DNA of 64,000 nt from the NCBI GenBank assembly GCA_036493895.1, contig DASXOZ010000045.1:1-64000 (forward strand). The letters are read 5' to 3'. How positions within the stretch are numbered: position 1 is the stretch's first letter; the number at the start of each line of letters is the position of its first letter. Below are positions 43,870 through 52,748 of this stretch, one piece after another. The notes below the pieces were generated by a model. That model had not been told where the DNA came from. It searched no databases and was given only the letters and a program-made list of their open reading frames with translations. Origin of the DNA: Candidatus Binatia bacterium (GTDB lineage: Bacteria; Desulfobacterota; Binatia; UBA1149; CAITLU01). The position numbers were made by a program, and so were the translations under genes.

Positions 43870-46413
43870 ATGCAATCCATCTTTCGTCACGCCGCGGCGG
43901 CCGCCTGCATTGCCGCGTTCCTGCAACCGGCTCGCGCCGACGTCCTGCCGCCGATCCTCAGCCACGACATCGGTGCCTACGCGCTCTACGGACGCAGTTA
44001 CGTGGCGTGGGACGGTGCCGCGACGATGCCGGCGCGCGGCAGCGTCGGCTCGGAAAGCAGCGTCGCGTTCTCTGCGTTCACCGCGGCCGACGGCGAAGAC
44101 AGCTTCGTCGCTGCCGCTACGGTGCAGGCAACGGCGGGCACTCGCATCCACGCCGTTTTCTCGAGCTCGCTTGCTACGTCGGCCGATGTCGTCATCGAGC
44201 ATCCGCCGATGCCGCTGGCTTTGCCGGTCGTCTCCAGCATCGACTTTCCGCAGGCACCTGCGTTCGATTGCGGCGGAGCGGACATCACCGTCGACAGCAC
44301 GAACTCGCCGCTGTCTCTGCCGCCGGGCCGCTACGGCAACATCACCGTGATGCAGGACCAGACGCTTCGCCTCCAGGCAGGCGGACGCTACGAGGCCTGC
44401 AACATGCGCGTCCGGCCGGGCGCAACCGTCGAAGCCCATTCCGGGACTTTCGTGCTGCTTCGCGATTACCTGCTCACCGGCGCAAGGGCCCATATCAGCG
44501 GCGACGACGCCTGCGGCGCGCGCTGGATCGCACTGGCAACCACCCCGTCGCCCGCGCCATCAGCGGCCGGCTTCGAGTTCGACCAGGGCACCGGCTCCCA
44601 GAATCGCGCGCTGATCCAGGGGCAGTTCTTCACGCCGGGCCGGATCACGATGGCGCAGCCGAACGACTATGTCGGCAGATTCTGGGCCGACCGCATCGAC
44701 GGGCTCGGAGGCACGCAGGTGACGCGCACGCTGGCCGACTGCACCGCGTCGCGCTGCGGTGACGGCGTTCTCGATCCCGGCGAGCAGTGCGACGACGGCA
44801 ACAACCGCGACGGCGACTGCTGCTCGGCGTTCTGCCAGCTCGTCGCGGCCGGTTCCTCCTGCGACGACGGAAAGTTCTGCACGATGACCGACACCTGCGA
44901 TGGCAGCGGTCACTGCAGCGGAAGCCGAGATCCTTGCGTTCCGCCCGACGGCGATGCCAACTGCTCGGAGTCCTGCAACGAAGTCACCCACGCCTGCGAT
45001 GCGCCCGATCCTGACGGCTCCTCGTGCGACGACGGCCTGTGGTGCAACGGCAGCGACCGCTGCGCCGGCGGCCAGTGCATCGCCCATTCGGGAAGCCCCT
45101 GCCCCGGTCCCGACCAGGACTTCAGCTGCCACGAGAGCTGCGACGAAGCGGACCATGCCTGCGACGCTCCCGATCCGGTCGGCGCACCGTGCAACGACGG
45201 CCTTTTCTGCACCGTCGGCGAAACCTGCAATGCCAGCGGTGCCTGCATCGGTGGATCGTCGCCGTGTCCCGGGGCGGACGGCGACGGCAACTGCGCCGAA
45301 ACCTGCGACGAGCTGGGCCGTTCCTGCACGGCGTCCGATCCCGAGGGTTCGCCCTGCGACGACGGGCTTTTCTGCACCGCGACCGACACCTGCGACGGGC
45401 GCGGCACTTGCCGCGGGTGGGGAGACCCCTGCGCCGCCGATGTCGGTGACGGCGACTCGGACTGCTCCGAGTCCTGCAGCGAAGCCGACCGCGCGTGCAG
45501 TGCGCCCGACATCGACGGGGCACCGTGCGACGACGGGCTTGCGTGCACGATCGGCGAGCGCTGCATCGGCGGCGCGTGCACGGCCAGCGGCACGACGAGC
45601 TGCGATGACGGCAACCCCTGCACCGACGAGTTCTGCGCGCCCGACGGCAGCTGCCTGAGAAGCTACAACAGCAACGCCTGCAACGACGGCAACCCGTGCA
45701 CGACCGGCGACCGCTGCCTCGGCGGCACCTGCACGGGCAGCGGCACGATCGATTGCAGCGACGACGACCTGTGCACGAGCGACGTCTGCGATCCGATCGA
45801 CGGCAGCTGCCATCACTCGTACGCTCCCGCGACCGACTGCCATGTGGCCGGCACCAGCACGACAGAGTTCGAGCTCGGCTACTCGCCGAAGGACGGACAG
45901 CTTGCCGAGCTTTTGGAAACCGCGTGGCGCGGCGCGCGCGACGTCGATGCAACGGCGCGCGAGGAGCTCGGCGATCCGAGCCAGGGCGATGCGTTCTCCG
46001 TGTGCTTCTATGACGAAGCAGGCGGCGTCCCGTCGCTCGCGTACCGTCTCGATCTCGAACCGTCGACGGTCGATGCCTCGAAATGGAGCCGCACCTGGCG
46101 CGAATCCGGGCTCGTGTATCGCATGAAAGCGACCGACGGCACTTCGCAGGGCGTCTCGCAGATGAGAATCGGCGTCGACAAGCACGGAGCGCCGGCGTTC
46201 AAGCTCAAGGCGGGAGCCAATAACGGCTGCACGAGCGACTGCCGCGCGAAGTTCCAGCCTCCGGCTGGAACCGGCGACGGCAGGCTCTTTTCGATGGAGC
46301 CGGGCATGACGGTGCAGTGGGTGGCATCGACCGGTGCCTGCTGGAGCGCGCGCTACGACGCGGCGTCCGTCAACACGAGCCAGAGCTTCCACGCTCGCTC
46401 GCGTCCGCATTGA
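43870..46413 (+). CDS. Secreted Cys-rich repeat protein (myxobacterial disulfide-repeat type)
   Basis: 847 residues with GGAGG before the ATG. The signal peptide ends at PARA (about residue 23). Residues 24-290 form a Cys-poor beta-rich domain (SLPPGRYGNITVMQDQTL). The segment CGDGVLDPGEQCDDGNN then matches the myxobacterial Cys-rich disulfide repeat. About 350 residues of Cys-rich modules follow, with recurring CDDGLFCTxxDTC, GGQC and ESCNEVxHAC. The C-terminal 190 residues (STTEFELGYSPKDGQLAELL) are another domain containing few Cys. It is related in style to the giant protein at the left end but lacks the disintegrin-like module. A surface or extracellular role is inferred. Confidence 0.88.
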   Translation: MQSIFRHAAAAACIAAFLQPARADVLPPILSHDIGAYALYGRSYVAWDGAATMPARGSVGSESSVAFSAFTAADGEDSFVAAATVQATAGTRIHAVFSSSLATSADVVIEHPPMPLALPVVSSIDFPQAPAFDCGGADITVDSTNSPLSLPPGRYGNITVMQDQTLRLQAGGRYEACNMRVRPGATVEAHSGTFVLLRDYLLTGARAHISGDDACGARWIALATTPSPAPSAAGFEFDQGTGSQNRALIQGQFFTPGRITMAQPNDYVGRFWADRIDGLGGTQVTRTLADCTASRCGDGVLDPGEQCDDGNNRDGDCCSAFCQLVAAGSSCDDGKFCTMTDTCDGSGHCSGSRDPCVPPDGDANCSESCNEVTHACDAPDPDGSSCDDGLWCNGSDRCAGGQCIAHSGSPCPGPDQDFSCHESCDEADHACDAPDPVGAPCNDGLFCTVGETCNASGACIGGSSPCPGADGDGNCAETCDELGRSCTASDPEGSPCDDGLFCTATDTCDGRGTCRGWGDPCAADVGDGDSDCSESCSEADRACSAPDIDGAPCDDGLACTIGERCIGGACTASGTTSCDDGNPCTDEFCAPDGSCLRSYNSNACNDGNPCTTGDRCLGGTCTGSGTIDCSDDDLCTSDVCDPIDGSCHHSYAPATDCHVAGTSTTEFELGYSPKDGQLAELLETAWRGARDVDATAREELGDPSQGDAFSVCFYDEAGGVPSLAYRLDLEPSTVDASKWSRTWRESGLVYRMKATDGTSQGVSQMRIGVDKHGAPAFKLKAGANNGCTSDCRAKFQPPAGTGDGRLFSMEPGMTVQWVASTGACWSARYDAASVNTSQSFHARSRPH

Positions 46414-46417
46414 ACGC

Positions 46418-46459
46418 GGCTGTGCGCAGGCGGCTGCAACGGGCCGCCTGCGCACAGCC
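46418..46459. terminator. Long-stem hairpin after the Cys-rich gene
   Basis: A perfect 17-bp stem, GGCTGTGCGCAGGCGGC pairing with GCCGCCTGCGCACAGCC, encloses an 8-nt loop and starts a few bases after the stop codon. No T-run follows. It is a probable terminator between convergent genes. Confidence 0.75.
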
Positions 46460-46565
46460 TCACGATGCGCTCTGAGGGAATGTCTCCGGCTGCGTCCCTG
46501 CCGCAGCTCGAAGCGACGATCATCCAATATCGAGCAGGAGCGAGATCGAACGAGATGCGCCGGCC

Positions 46566-47489
46566 TCAGCGACTTGCCCGCGACGCCATCGTGACGACCA
46601 GGAGGCCGACGACGCTCACGGCAACGCCTGCAGTGCCGATCGGCGAGAGGTGCTCGCCGGCAAGCACGACGCCGAGCAGCACTGCGACGACGGGATTGAC
46701 ATAGACGAAGCTGGTCGCGAGCGCCGGGCGCACGTTGCGGATCAGGAACGTGAACGACGAGAAACCGATGAGGGAGCCCGCGACGACGAGATAGCACCAC
46801 GCTGCCACCGACGACGGAGTGAGGGCGGACACGATGAGTCTTTCGCCGATCGCGTACCCGAACCCGGTCATCAGAATGCCGCCCGACAGCAGCTCGACGG
46901 CGACGAAAGTCGCTCCTTCGGGCAGCACGAGGCGACGCGTCAGCACCGAACCGGCGGCCCACGACAGCGTCGCACCGAGCAGGGCTGCGGCGCCGAGAGG
47001 ACTGGCCCTTAGCTCGCCCTCCAGGTTCAGCAGCAACACGCCGGCAAAGCCGATCGCGATGCCGGCCTGCTCGGTGCCGGTGGGCTTTTCGCCGAGGGCG
47101 GCGAGCATCAGCACCAGCCAGATGGATCCGGTCGAGGCGACCGCCGCAGCAAGTCCGGAAGAGACGGACTGCTCGGCCCAGGTCACCAGTCCGTTGCCGC
47201 CGGCAACCATCAGAACGCCGACGAGCGCGGCGTTGCCAAGTGCACGCCAGGACACCGGCGAGTGGCCTCGCCAGCGCCCGAACGCGGCCAGCAGGGACCC
47301 GGCAACGAGCCCGCGAAGCCCGGCCAGGAGAAACGGGGGGAACCCCGCCAGCGCGATGCGAATCGCGAGATACGTCGAGCCCCAGGCCAGATAGACCGAC
47401 AGCAGGCACAGCAGGACGAGGCCCGACGGATGGGGCGAAGGATCGTCGCCGCGGCCCGCGCGCCTGTCGTCATGCGGGCGCGACGTCAC
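46566..47489 (-). CDS. EamA/DMT-family transporter (YedA/RhaT-like)
   Basis: 307 residues from a GTG. Ten predicted transmembrane helices form two EamA halves: the first includes YLAWGSTYLAIRIALAGFPPF, the second LSWAAGSVLTRRLVLPEG and ALATSFVYVNPVVAVLLGV. The WGSTY motif in helix 1 and the NPVVAVLLG motif near the end are typical of drug/metabolite exporters. The N-terminal 20 residues are hydrophilic and could be shorter in reality. Substrate unknown. Confidence 0.9.
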   Translation of the reverse strand: MTSRPHDDRRAGRGDDPSPHPSGLVLLCLLSVYLAWGSTYLAIRIALAGFPPFLLAGLRGLVAGSLLAAFGRWRGHSPVSWRALGNAALVGVLMVAGGNGLVTWAEQSVSSGLAAAVASTGSIWLVLMLAALGEKPTGTEQAGIAIGFAGVLLLNLEGELRASPLGAAALLGATLSWAAGSVLTRRLVLPEGATFVAVELLSGGILMTGFGYAIGERLIVSALTPSSVAAWCYLVVAGSLIGFSSFTFLIRNVRPALATSFVYVNPVVAVLLGVVLAGEHLSPIGTAGVAVSVVGLLVVTMASRASR

Positions 47490-47660
47490 CGGAGCACTTT
47501 AACAGCGCCCGTCCAGCGGCCCTACTACCCCGCCCGAATCCGCACCGTCCGATGTGAGATCGGGGCGTGACTTGAGGAAAACTTTCAGACAGACTGACGC
47601 AACCTCGCAAGTCCGCTCCCCGTCCCACTTTATCTCGTCGTCCACGGAGACCACCGCGTG

Positions 47661-48947
47661 ATGAACCGGAAATCCTTTGCCCTGCCGGCCGCTTTTGCAG
47701 CGCTGGCGCTGTCCGCTTCCTTCGCCGCCGCCGAGCCCCCTGCTCCCGGCACGAAGATCAACCGCAGCAACGTCGACAAGTACAAGGAGTACATGTCGCC
47801 GGGCGTCAAGGCGGCCGTCGACAACGGCAGCGAGCTCTCGGTGGTGCCTTACCAGAAGATCCCGATCCCGAAGGCCTACATCGAGGCGACCGAGAAATAC
47901 GCGGGGCAGGTCTCGCTCGACGACAAGAACGACTTGAAGAACTGGGTCGCGGGCCGTCCCTTCCCCACCATCGATCCGAACGATCCGAAGGCCGCCGTCA
48001 AGATCATGTGGAACTTCGGGCGCACGTCGTACTTCAACGACGACCTCGGGGTGCACCTTCCCGACGCCGACACCGGCAGCTACGCGAAGAACGGCGACAA
48101 GCCGAACTATCTGGTCGAGCGCCACTTCATCGTCGACTGGAGCCGCAACCTGCGCTTCTTCGGGCGCCTGCACCACGATCCGATACCGGCCATTCCCGAC
48201 AACCCCGACCAGGTGTTCAACAAGCAGGGGTTCTTCCCGCTGATCGAGCCCTTCGACCTGAAGGGCGTGGGTTCGGTGAGCTTCCGCTACATCGATCCGA
48301 CGCGCCAGGACGACACGTGGCTGTACACGCCGACGATCCGCCGCGTGCGCCGCCTTTCGAGCGCGCAGCGCTCGGACGCCCTTTTCGGCCAGGACATCGA
48401 CCTCGACAGCTTCGGCGGCTACGCGGGCCAGATCCCGTGGTTCGACTGGAAGCTGATCGGCCAGAAGCCGATGCTCGCGTCGCTGCACGGCAAGAACCTT
48501 CCGCCGAAGATCTGTCCCGGCGACGGCGGCGTCACCTATTGCGAAGACTGGGAGATGCGGCCGAAGATGTGGGTCGTCGAGGGCCGCGCCAAGCTGCACG
48601 GGTACGCATACAGCAAGCGCCTCATCTACGTCGACGACGAAGCGTCGATGATCCCGTACTCCGATCTCTTCGACAACAACGAAGAGCTGTGGAAGGTCGT
48701 GCTGATCAACATCCGCAGCTCGAACCAGCCCAACCCGCACGTCGATTTCAAATACCCCGAAGAGAGGATGTTCGTGTACGGGTTTACCGTGCTCGACCTG
48801 CAGCTCGGGCACGGCACGCGCGCGGCAATTCCGGGCATGGCGTTTCCGGACGAGCCGGGCTGGTACATCGATCGCGGCCAGCAGGCGCCCGAGTCGGTGC
48901 CGGTGGACTGGTACAGCATCCCGTCGCTGATCGCGGCGGGGCGCTGA
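47661..48947 (+). CDS. Secreted DUF1329 protein (LolA-like fold)
   Basis: 428 residues from the ATG at 47661; a GTG immediately before it would add one residue. The signal peptide ends near residue 24 (SFAAAEPP). The DUF1329 features are GTKINRSNVDKYKEYMSPG near the N-terminus, then SVSFRYIDPTRQDDTWLYTPTIRRVRRLS (in parts) and QRSDALFGQDIDLDSFGGY. This family shares the LolA/LppX-like lipid-binding fold and often sits with RND transporters, suggesting periplasmic lipid or hydrophobic ligand carriage. No RND pump is present here. Confidence 0.88.
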   Translation: MNRKSFALPAAFAALALSASFAAAEPPAPGTKINRSNVDKYKEYMSPGVKAAVDNGSELSVVPYQKIPIPKAYIEATEKYAGQVSLDDKNDLKNWVAGRPFPTIDPNDPKAAVKIMWNFGRTSYFNDDLGVHLPDADTGSYAKNGDKPNYLVERHFIVDWSRNLRFFGRLHHDPIPAIPDNPDQVFNKQGFFPLIEPFDLKGVGSVSFRYIDPTRQDDTWLYTPTIRRVRRLSSAQRSDALFGQDIDLDSFGGYAGQIPWFDWKLIGQKPMLASLHGKNLPPKICPGDGGVTYCEDWEMRPKMWVVEGRAKLHGYAYSKRLIYVDDEASMIPYSDLFDNNEELWKVVLINIRSSNQPNPHVDFKYPEERMFVYGFTVLDLQLGHGTRAAIPGMAFPDEPGWYIDRGQQAPESVPVDWYSIPSLIAAGR

Positions 48948-48991
48948 CACCGCGGGAAATTCGCAGGATCCGTCGTCGCGCCGGCGCGCGG

Positions 48992-49909
48992 CTATTTGCC
49001 CGCTGCTGCGGCCGCCTGCGGCGGCGAGACGAACTTGCCCACGTAGGTATCGCCCGGGAATCGCCGCAGCGTCTCGTCGGCATACAGGCGCGCGAGATCG
49101 TGGCGGCCCGACGCGGCTTCCGCTTCGACGAGATAGTCAAAGGCCTCGTGCACGAGGGTTTCGGGCTGGGCCGTCAGCAGCACGCGATTGATGCCGCAGA
49201 TGGCCGCCTGCCAGTGCCCCTCGTCCATGTCGAGGGTCGCCAGCTTCCAGTACGCGTCGAGAAACCAGTGGTCCAGGTACACGTAGTCGGGTCGGATCGA
49301 GGTCCCGACCGCATCGAGACTGGTCACGAGCCGGCGATAGTGAACGGCTGCGGCGCTGCGACGCTGAGTCCGGTACAGGGCGCGCGCGTATTCCTCGATG
49401 AGGAACGGATTGTCGTGGTCCTTCTGGAACGGCTCCTCGAGCGCGGCGGCCGACCCGGAGAACTCCTGTTTCGCGTACAGCGCAGCCGCCTGGTCGATCT
49501 GTTTCTGGAAACGCGCCGAGACCGCCGCCGGTCGCGCCAGCGGCTGGCCGACGGTCTGCCCGAAAATCGCCATCTTTCCGGTCGCGTCGTCGGGGACGAC
49601 GTGGCCGTGCATGATCCCTTTCTTCTGGTCGAAACATTCGTTCCAGACGGGAACGATGATGTCGTCGCCCTTGCGGTCGACGTCCAGCGCAACGGCATGC
49701 TCGCCGCTTCGCACGTCGCTCCACAGCGGCGCGTAGGCGAGCGGCACGCCCATGGCCTGCTGCTCCTTCAGCGACGGCGGTTTTTCGCTGCAGGCGCCGA
49801 GGCCACAGGCCGCCACGGCAAGAGCCAGCAGGAATACCCGCGGCCCTGCGCCGGCGGCGCGGAGACGCAGTGGGAACGTAGGGAAAAACTGGAGGGGATG
49901 CCGCGACAT
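48992..49909 (-). CDS. Lipoprotein with TPR-like helices, function unknown
   Basis: 305 residues from the ATG at 49909; longer in-frame starts would add low-complexity Arg-rich sequence. The lipobox is LGAC (Cys at about residue 36) after a hydrophobic stretch (VFLLALAVAACG). The N-terminal third may be a small beta domain (DVRSGEHAVALDVDRKGDDI). The rest looks helical, with tandem pairs such as EEYARALYRTQRRSAAAVHY and ALFDYLVEAEAASG-like sequence, consistent with TPRs. It is convergent with the DUF1329 gene, 44 bp away. I do not recognise a specific family. Confidence 0.7.
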   Translation of the reverse strand: MSRHPLQFFPTFPLRLRAAGAGPRVFLLALAVAACGLGACSEKPPSLKEQQAMGVPLAYAPLWSDVRSGEHAVALDVDRKGDDIIVPVWNECFDQKKGIMHGHVVPDDATGKMAIFGQTVGQPLARPAAVSARFQKQIDQAAALYAKQEFSGSAAALEEPFQKDHDNPFLIEEYARALYRTQRRSAAAVHYRRLVTSLDAVGTSIRPDYVYLDHWFLDAYWKLATLDMDEGHWQAAICGINRVLLTAQPETLVHEAFDYLVEAEAASGRHDLARLYADETLRRFPGDTYVGKFVSPPQAAAAAGK

Positions 49910-50318
49910 GATCTCTCGACGCGACTGCCGGCCGCCTTGGCAGGTGCCGGGCCATCGCGAGGGCGCCGCCGGACGCACAGGGGCGCCGTGGCTGCGCGAG
50001 AGTATAACGATGCGCGGCCGGCCGCGAATTCGCAGGGCGAAACGCGGCTGCCTGCGATGGGGCTCGCTTTGGCAACCCCGCCACTGGCACGCGCCCCCCG
50101 CTCCCGCTAGCTTCCGCGGTCGCCGCACTGCCGCTGCATCCACTACGCCCGACGCGCGGTCGGCCCTATCGGCCGGCACCGCTTCCCGGGCGGCTCTTCG
50201 GCCGCGTCTCGCCTGGCGGGCGCGTGAAACAACGCGTTCGCAAAGCGAACGCGCGAAAAACGCGTCCGCTTTGCGGACGCGCAGAACGGAAACGGCCGCG
50301 CTGCAAGAGACGTCCACC
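49910..50318. other. Divergent intergenic region with twin hairpins
   Basis: These 409 bp separate the lipoprotein gene from the kinase gene. A plus-strand frame stays open through it but has no start or codon pattern that looks real. At 50233-50253 CGCGTTCGC-AAA-GCGAACGCG and at 50261-50281 CGCGTCCGC-TTT-GCGGACGCG form two perfect 9-bp stems with 3-nt loops. They lie 38 bp before the kinase start. Confidence 0.6.
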
Positions 50319-51350
50319 ATGGTCAAGGGAATCGACGAGCCGAAGGTCAGCGACTGGCTGATCGCCAATTGTCCCGGTCTTGCCTCGCCGCTCGTCTTCG
50401 ACCCGATCACCGGCGGTCATTCGAATCTCACGTACAAGGTCACCGATGCGAGCGGTCGCCGCCTCGTGCTGCGACGCCCTCCCCTCGGTGCCGTGCTGGC
50501 CACGGCCCATGACATGAGCCGCGAGCATCGCATCATCCGCGCGCTCGCAGCGACGCAGGTTCCGGTACCGCCGGCCATCGGCCTTTGCGTTGACGACAGC
50601 GTCAACGGAGCGCCGTTCTACGTCATGGAATTCGTCGACGGCGCGGTGCTCGACACGCCGGCGATGGTGCGCCAGACGCTGCCGTCGCCGCAGGCACGCG
50701 GCCGCCTGAGCGACTCGGTGCTCGATTCGCTGGTCGCCCTTCACACGCTCGATCCCGACGCCGTCGGTCTCGGCGACCTCGGCCGCAAGGAAGCCTACCT
50801 CGACCGCCAGCTCACCCGCTGGCGCACCCAGTGGGACAAGTCGAAGACGCGCGAGCTGGCCGCAATGGACGAAACGCACGAGCTGTTGCTCGCCGCCAAG
50901 CCGCCCCAGAAGTACACAGGAATCGTCCATGGCGACTACCGCCTCGGCAACATGCTCTCGACAGCCGACGGCAACGTGGCCGCGGTGCTCGACTGGGAGC
51001 TGTGCACTCTCGGCGACACGCTGGCCGACGTCGGCTACATCATGAACAACTGGGCCGATGCCGGCGAGGAAGGCCCGAGCCAGGCCGTGGCGATGCCGAC
51101 CTCCACCGGCGGGTTCCTGAGCCGCGCCGAATTCCTGCGCGAATATACCAGACGAAGCGGTCACAGCGTCGACGGCGTCGAGTACTACAGGGCCTTCCAG
51201 TGGTGGCGCCTTGCGGCAATCGTCGAAGGCGTGCTCGCGCGTTACATCAAGGGTGTCATGGGAGATTCGGGAGTGGCGCTGGACGTGTTCCGCATGCAGG
51301 TAGACCAGATGGCCGACGCCGCGCTGACGATGGTACGGAGCATCGCATGA
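50319..51350 (+). CDS. APH-type phosphotransferase (ACAD10/11 kinase-like)
   Basis: The ATG at 50319 begins MVKGIDEPKVSDWL; 343 residues is normal for this family. After GHSNLTYKVTDASGRRLVLRRPP (in parts), which forms the nucleotide-binding lobe, the catalytic loop reads HGDYRLGN (H204, D206, N211) and the metal Asp is D225 in LDWELC. These proteins resemble the kinase half of ACAD10/ACAD11, which phosphorylates 4-hydroxyacyl groups; aminoglycoside resistance is unlikely. The weak ribosome site (GAGAC) lies after twin hairpins. It overlaps the next lipoprotein gene by 4 bp. Confidence 0.88.
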   Translation: MVKGIDEPKVSDWLIANCPGLASPLVFDPITGGHSNLTYKVTDASGRRLVLRRPPLGAVLATAHDMSREHRIIRALAATQVPVPPAIGLCVDDSVNGAPFYVMEFVDGAVLDTPAMVRQTLPSPQARGRLSDSVLDSLVALHTLDPDAVGLGDLGRKEAYLDRQLTRWRTQWDKSKTRELAAMDETHELLLAAKPPQKYTGIVHGDYRLGNMLSTADGNVAAVLDWELCTLGDTLADVGYIMNNWADAGEEGPSQAVAMPTSTGGFLSRAEFLREYTRRSGHSVDGVEYYRAFQWWRLAAIVEGVLARYIKGVMGDSGVALDVFRMQVDQMADAALTMVRSIA

Positions 51351-51919
51351 GGACGTGCACGATCGGCAGCACGAGCGCGGGGAAGTACGCGCGTCTTGCT
51401 GCGCTTGCGCTCAGTACGAGCGTTGCGCTGCTGTCCGGATGCACGTCGATGATGGGTCGTCCGACTTCGCCGCTCGTCGTCAAGCGCGAAATTCCCGGCG
51501 TCGTGCTGTGCATGTCGGAGCGCTCGGACAACGGCGGGCTTCGCATCGTCGGCAAAGTCGATCCGGGCATCTATCCGATCACGAAGGCGACGATCCAGTA
51601 TCGCCTGGCCGGTCCCTCCGATCCGGTGCCTGCCGACGCTGTCAGCGGCCGACTCGAGCTTGCCAAGCCTCGTTCCGAAACGGTGCCTTACCGCAAGGGA
51701 TCGAACCAGGTCAGCTTCTCGATCGACGGCGAGGCGGTACGGGCGCTGGTTGGCAAGGTGATCTGGTACCGCTGGACCCTCGAGTACAGCCGCGGCGGCA
51801 GCAGCGGCAGCGACATCACGGAAATCCACCGCACCAGCCTCGAAGAAGCGGGGCTTCCGCGCGCACCCTACACCCCGGGGCCCGACGCTTCGGTAGCGCC
51901 GGCGACGCACCGCCGCTGA
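51347..51919 (+). CDS. Small lipoprotein, function unknown
   Basis: 190 residues. A hydrophobic signal with lipobox LSGC (Cys at about 32) is followed by a beta-rich domain (LRIVGKVDPGIYPITKATIQYR, in parts; GKVIWYRWTLEYSRGG). The C-terminus is Pro-rich. It overlaps the kinase gene by 4 bp and so should be co-translated with it, although a functional tie between a cytoplasmic kinase and a lipoprotein is not obvious. No family recognised. Confidence 0.75.
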   Translation: MRTCTIGSTSAGKYARLAALALSTSVALLSGCTSMMGRPTSPLVVKREIPGVVLCMSERSDNGGLRIVGKVDPGIYPITKATIQYRLAGPSDPVPADAVSGRLELAKPRSETVPYRKGSNQVSFSIDGEAVRALVGKVIWYRWTLEYSRGGSSGSDITEIHRTSLEEAGLPRAPYTPGPDASVAPATHRR

Positions 51920-51947
51920 CCCGAACCTGGCGGGCTGCGGAATCCTG

Positions 51948-52535
51948 CTAACGGGCGCGCGAGGCGCTGCGCTGGCGCCAGAGCGCGGAATCCACCGCTG
52001 CGGCCATGGCATCGCGATCCAGCCCGCCGCCGACGAATTCATCGATGCGGACCGCGGTTGCGCGCGCATCGGCCAGAATTTCCAGGTGCACGACGCGAAG
52101 CAGTCTCATGTCGGGGCGCGCTCGCGCCTTGGCGAGCACCGCCGTCACGTGGCGGCGAAAGCTTTCGGCCATGCTCGCGTCGCTCGTGCGATCGGTCGGC
52201 TCTCCCCTTCGCTCGAGCATGCGGCGCTGGGACGCGAGCACCTCACCGAGGTCGCGCTCGATGAAGATCACGCGGTAGAGGTGGGCAGGAGGAAGCTTGT
52301 CCAGCAGCGCAGAGACGACCTTGACTGCGCGACCCTCGGCTCCCGACAGCCACTGGTCCGAGGCAGGAAGGGATTTGACCGCCTCCAACTCGAAGTAACC
52401 GCGCGGATTGTCCTCGTCGGCTTCGCGCCGCCGGTCCGTGAGCGATGCGATGCCTCCGGCCTCGAGCATGCGCATCAGCATCGAAGTTCCCGAGCGCGGA
52501 AGGCCGGAGACGACAGTGATGAAGTCGCGCGCCAT
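51948..52535 (-). CDS. Sulfotransferase-like P-loop protein (short)
   Basis: 195 residues. The P-loop VSGLPRSGTSMLMRML near the N-terminus is the 5'-phosphosulfate-binding loop of PAPS sulfotransferases. The expected 3'-phosphate segment is less clear (IFIERDLGEVLASQRRML). At under 200 residues it is shorter than most sulfotransferases (250-300), as in the small sulfotransferase-like family found in bacteria. It may transfer sulfate or only bind nucleotide. It is divergent from a second sulfotransferase gene 213 bp away. Confidence 0.75.
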   Translation of the reverse strand: MARDFITVVSGLPRSGTSMLMRMLEAGGIASLTDRRREADEDNPRGYFELEAVKSLPASDQWLSGAEGRAVKVVSALLDKLPPAHLYRVIFIERDLGEVLASQRRMLERRGEPTDRTSDASMAESFRRHVTAVLAKARARPDMRLLRVVHLEILADARATAVRIDEFVGGGLDRDAMAAAVDSALWRQRSASRAR

Positions 52536-52748
52536 GGGTCCTGCTAGCGCGCCGCGGCGAAGGAGCCAAACGAACGCGGCCGGGCGCGCGAAGCGGCGAG
52601 ATCGGCGCTCTTCGTCGAAGAGCAGAGACGGACTTTCGAAACGCGCCCTCTTCGTCTACACAGTAGAGTTCGGTGCCGAATCCAGGCCGGCCCCGGAGCG
52701 CGATCCGCCGTCCTTCGCGGCCGAGGCGCATGGTGGAGGACTCGAGCG

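Noticed and set aside
43626..43880. Minus-strand 84-residue frame with Cys/His clusters (CHACHAR, CSCHECHGRGG)
   Set aside because: The clusters come from the CATGAC-GCATG repeat read in antisense. The frame overlaps the putative operator and the start of the Cys-rich gene, and no heme or zinc family matches the spacing.
44560..47409. A 949-residue minus-strand frame
   Set aside because: Antisense to the Cys-rich protein and a frame shadow of the EamA transporter; low-complexity Ala/Arg/Val composition only.
50319..51350. Aminoglycoside resistance gene
   Set aside because: The catalytic loop is of the APH fold, but the sequence resembles the ACAD10/11-type kinase and no resistance context or mobile element is present.
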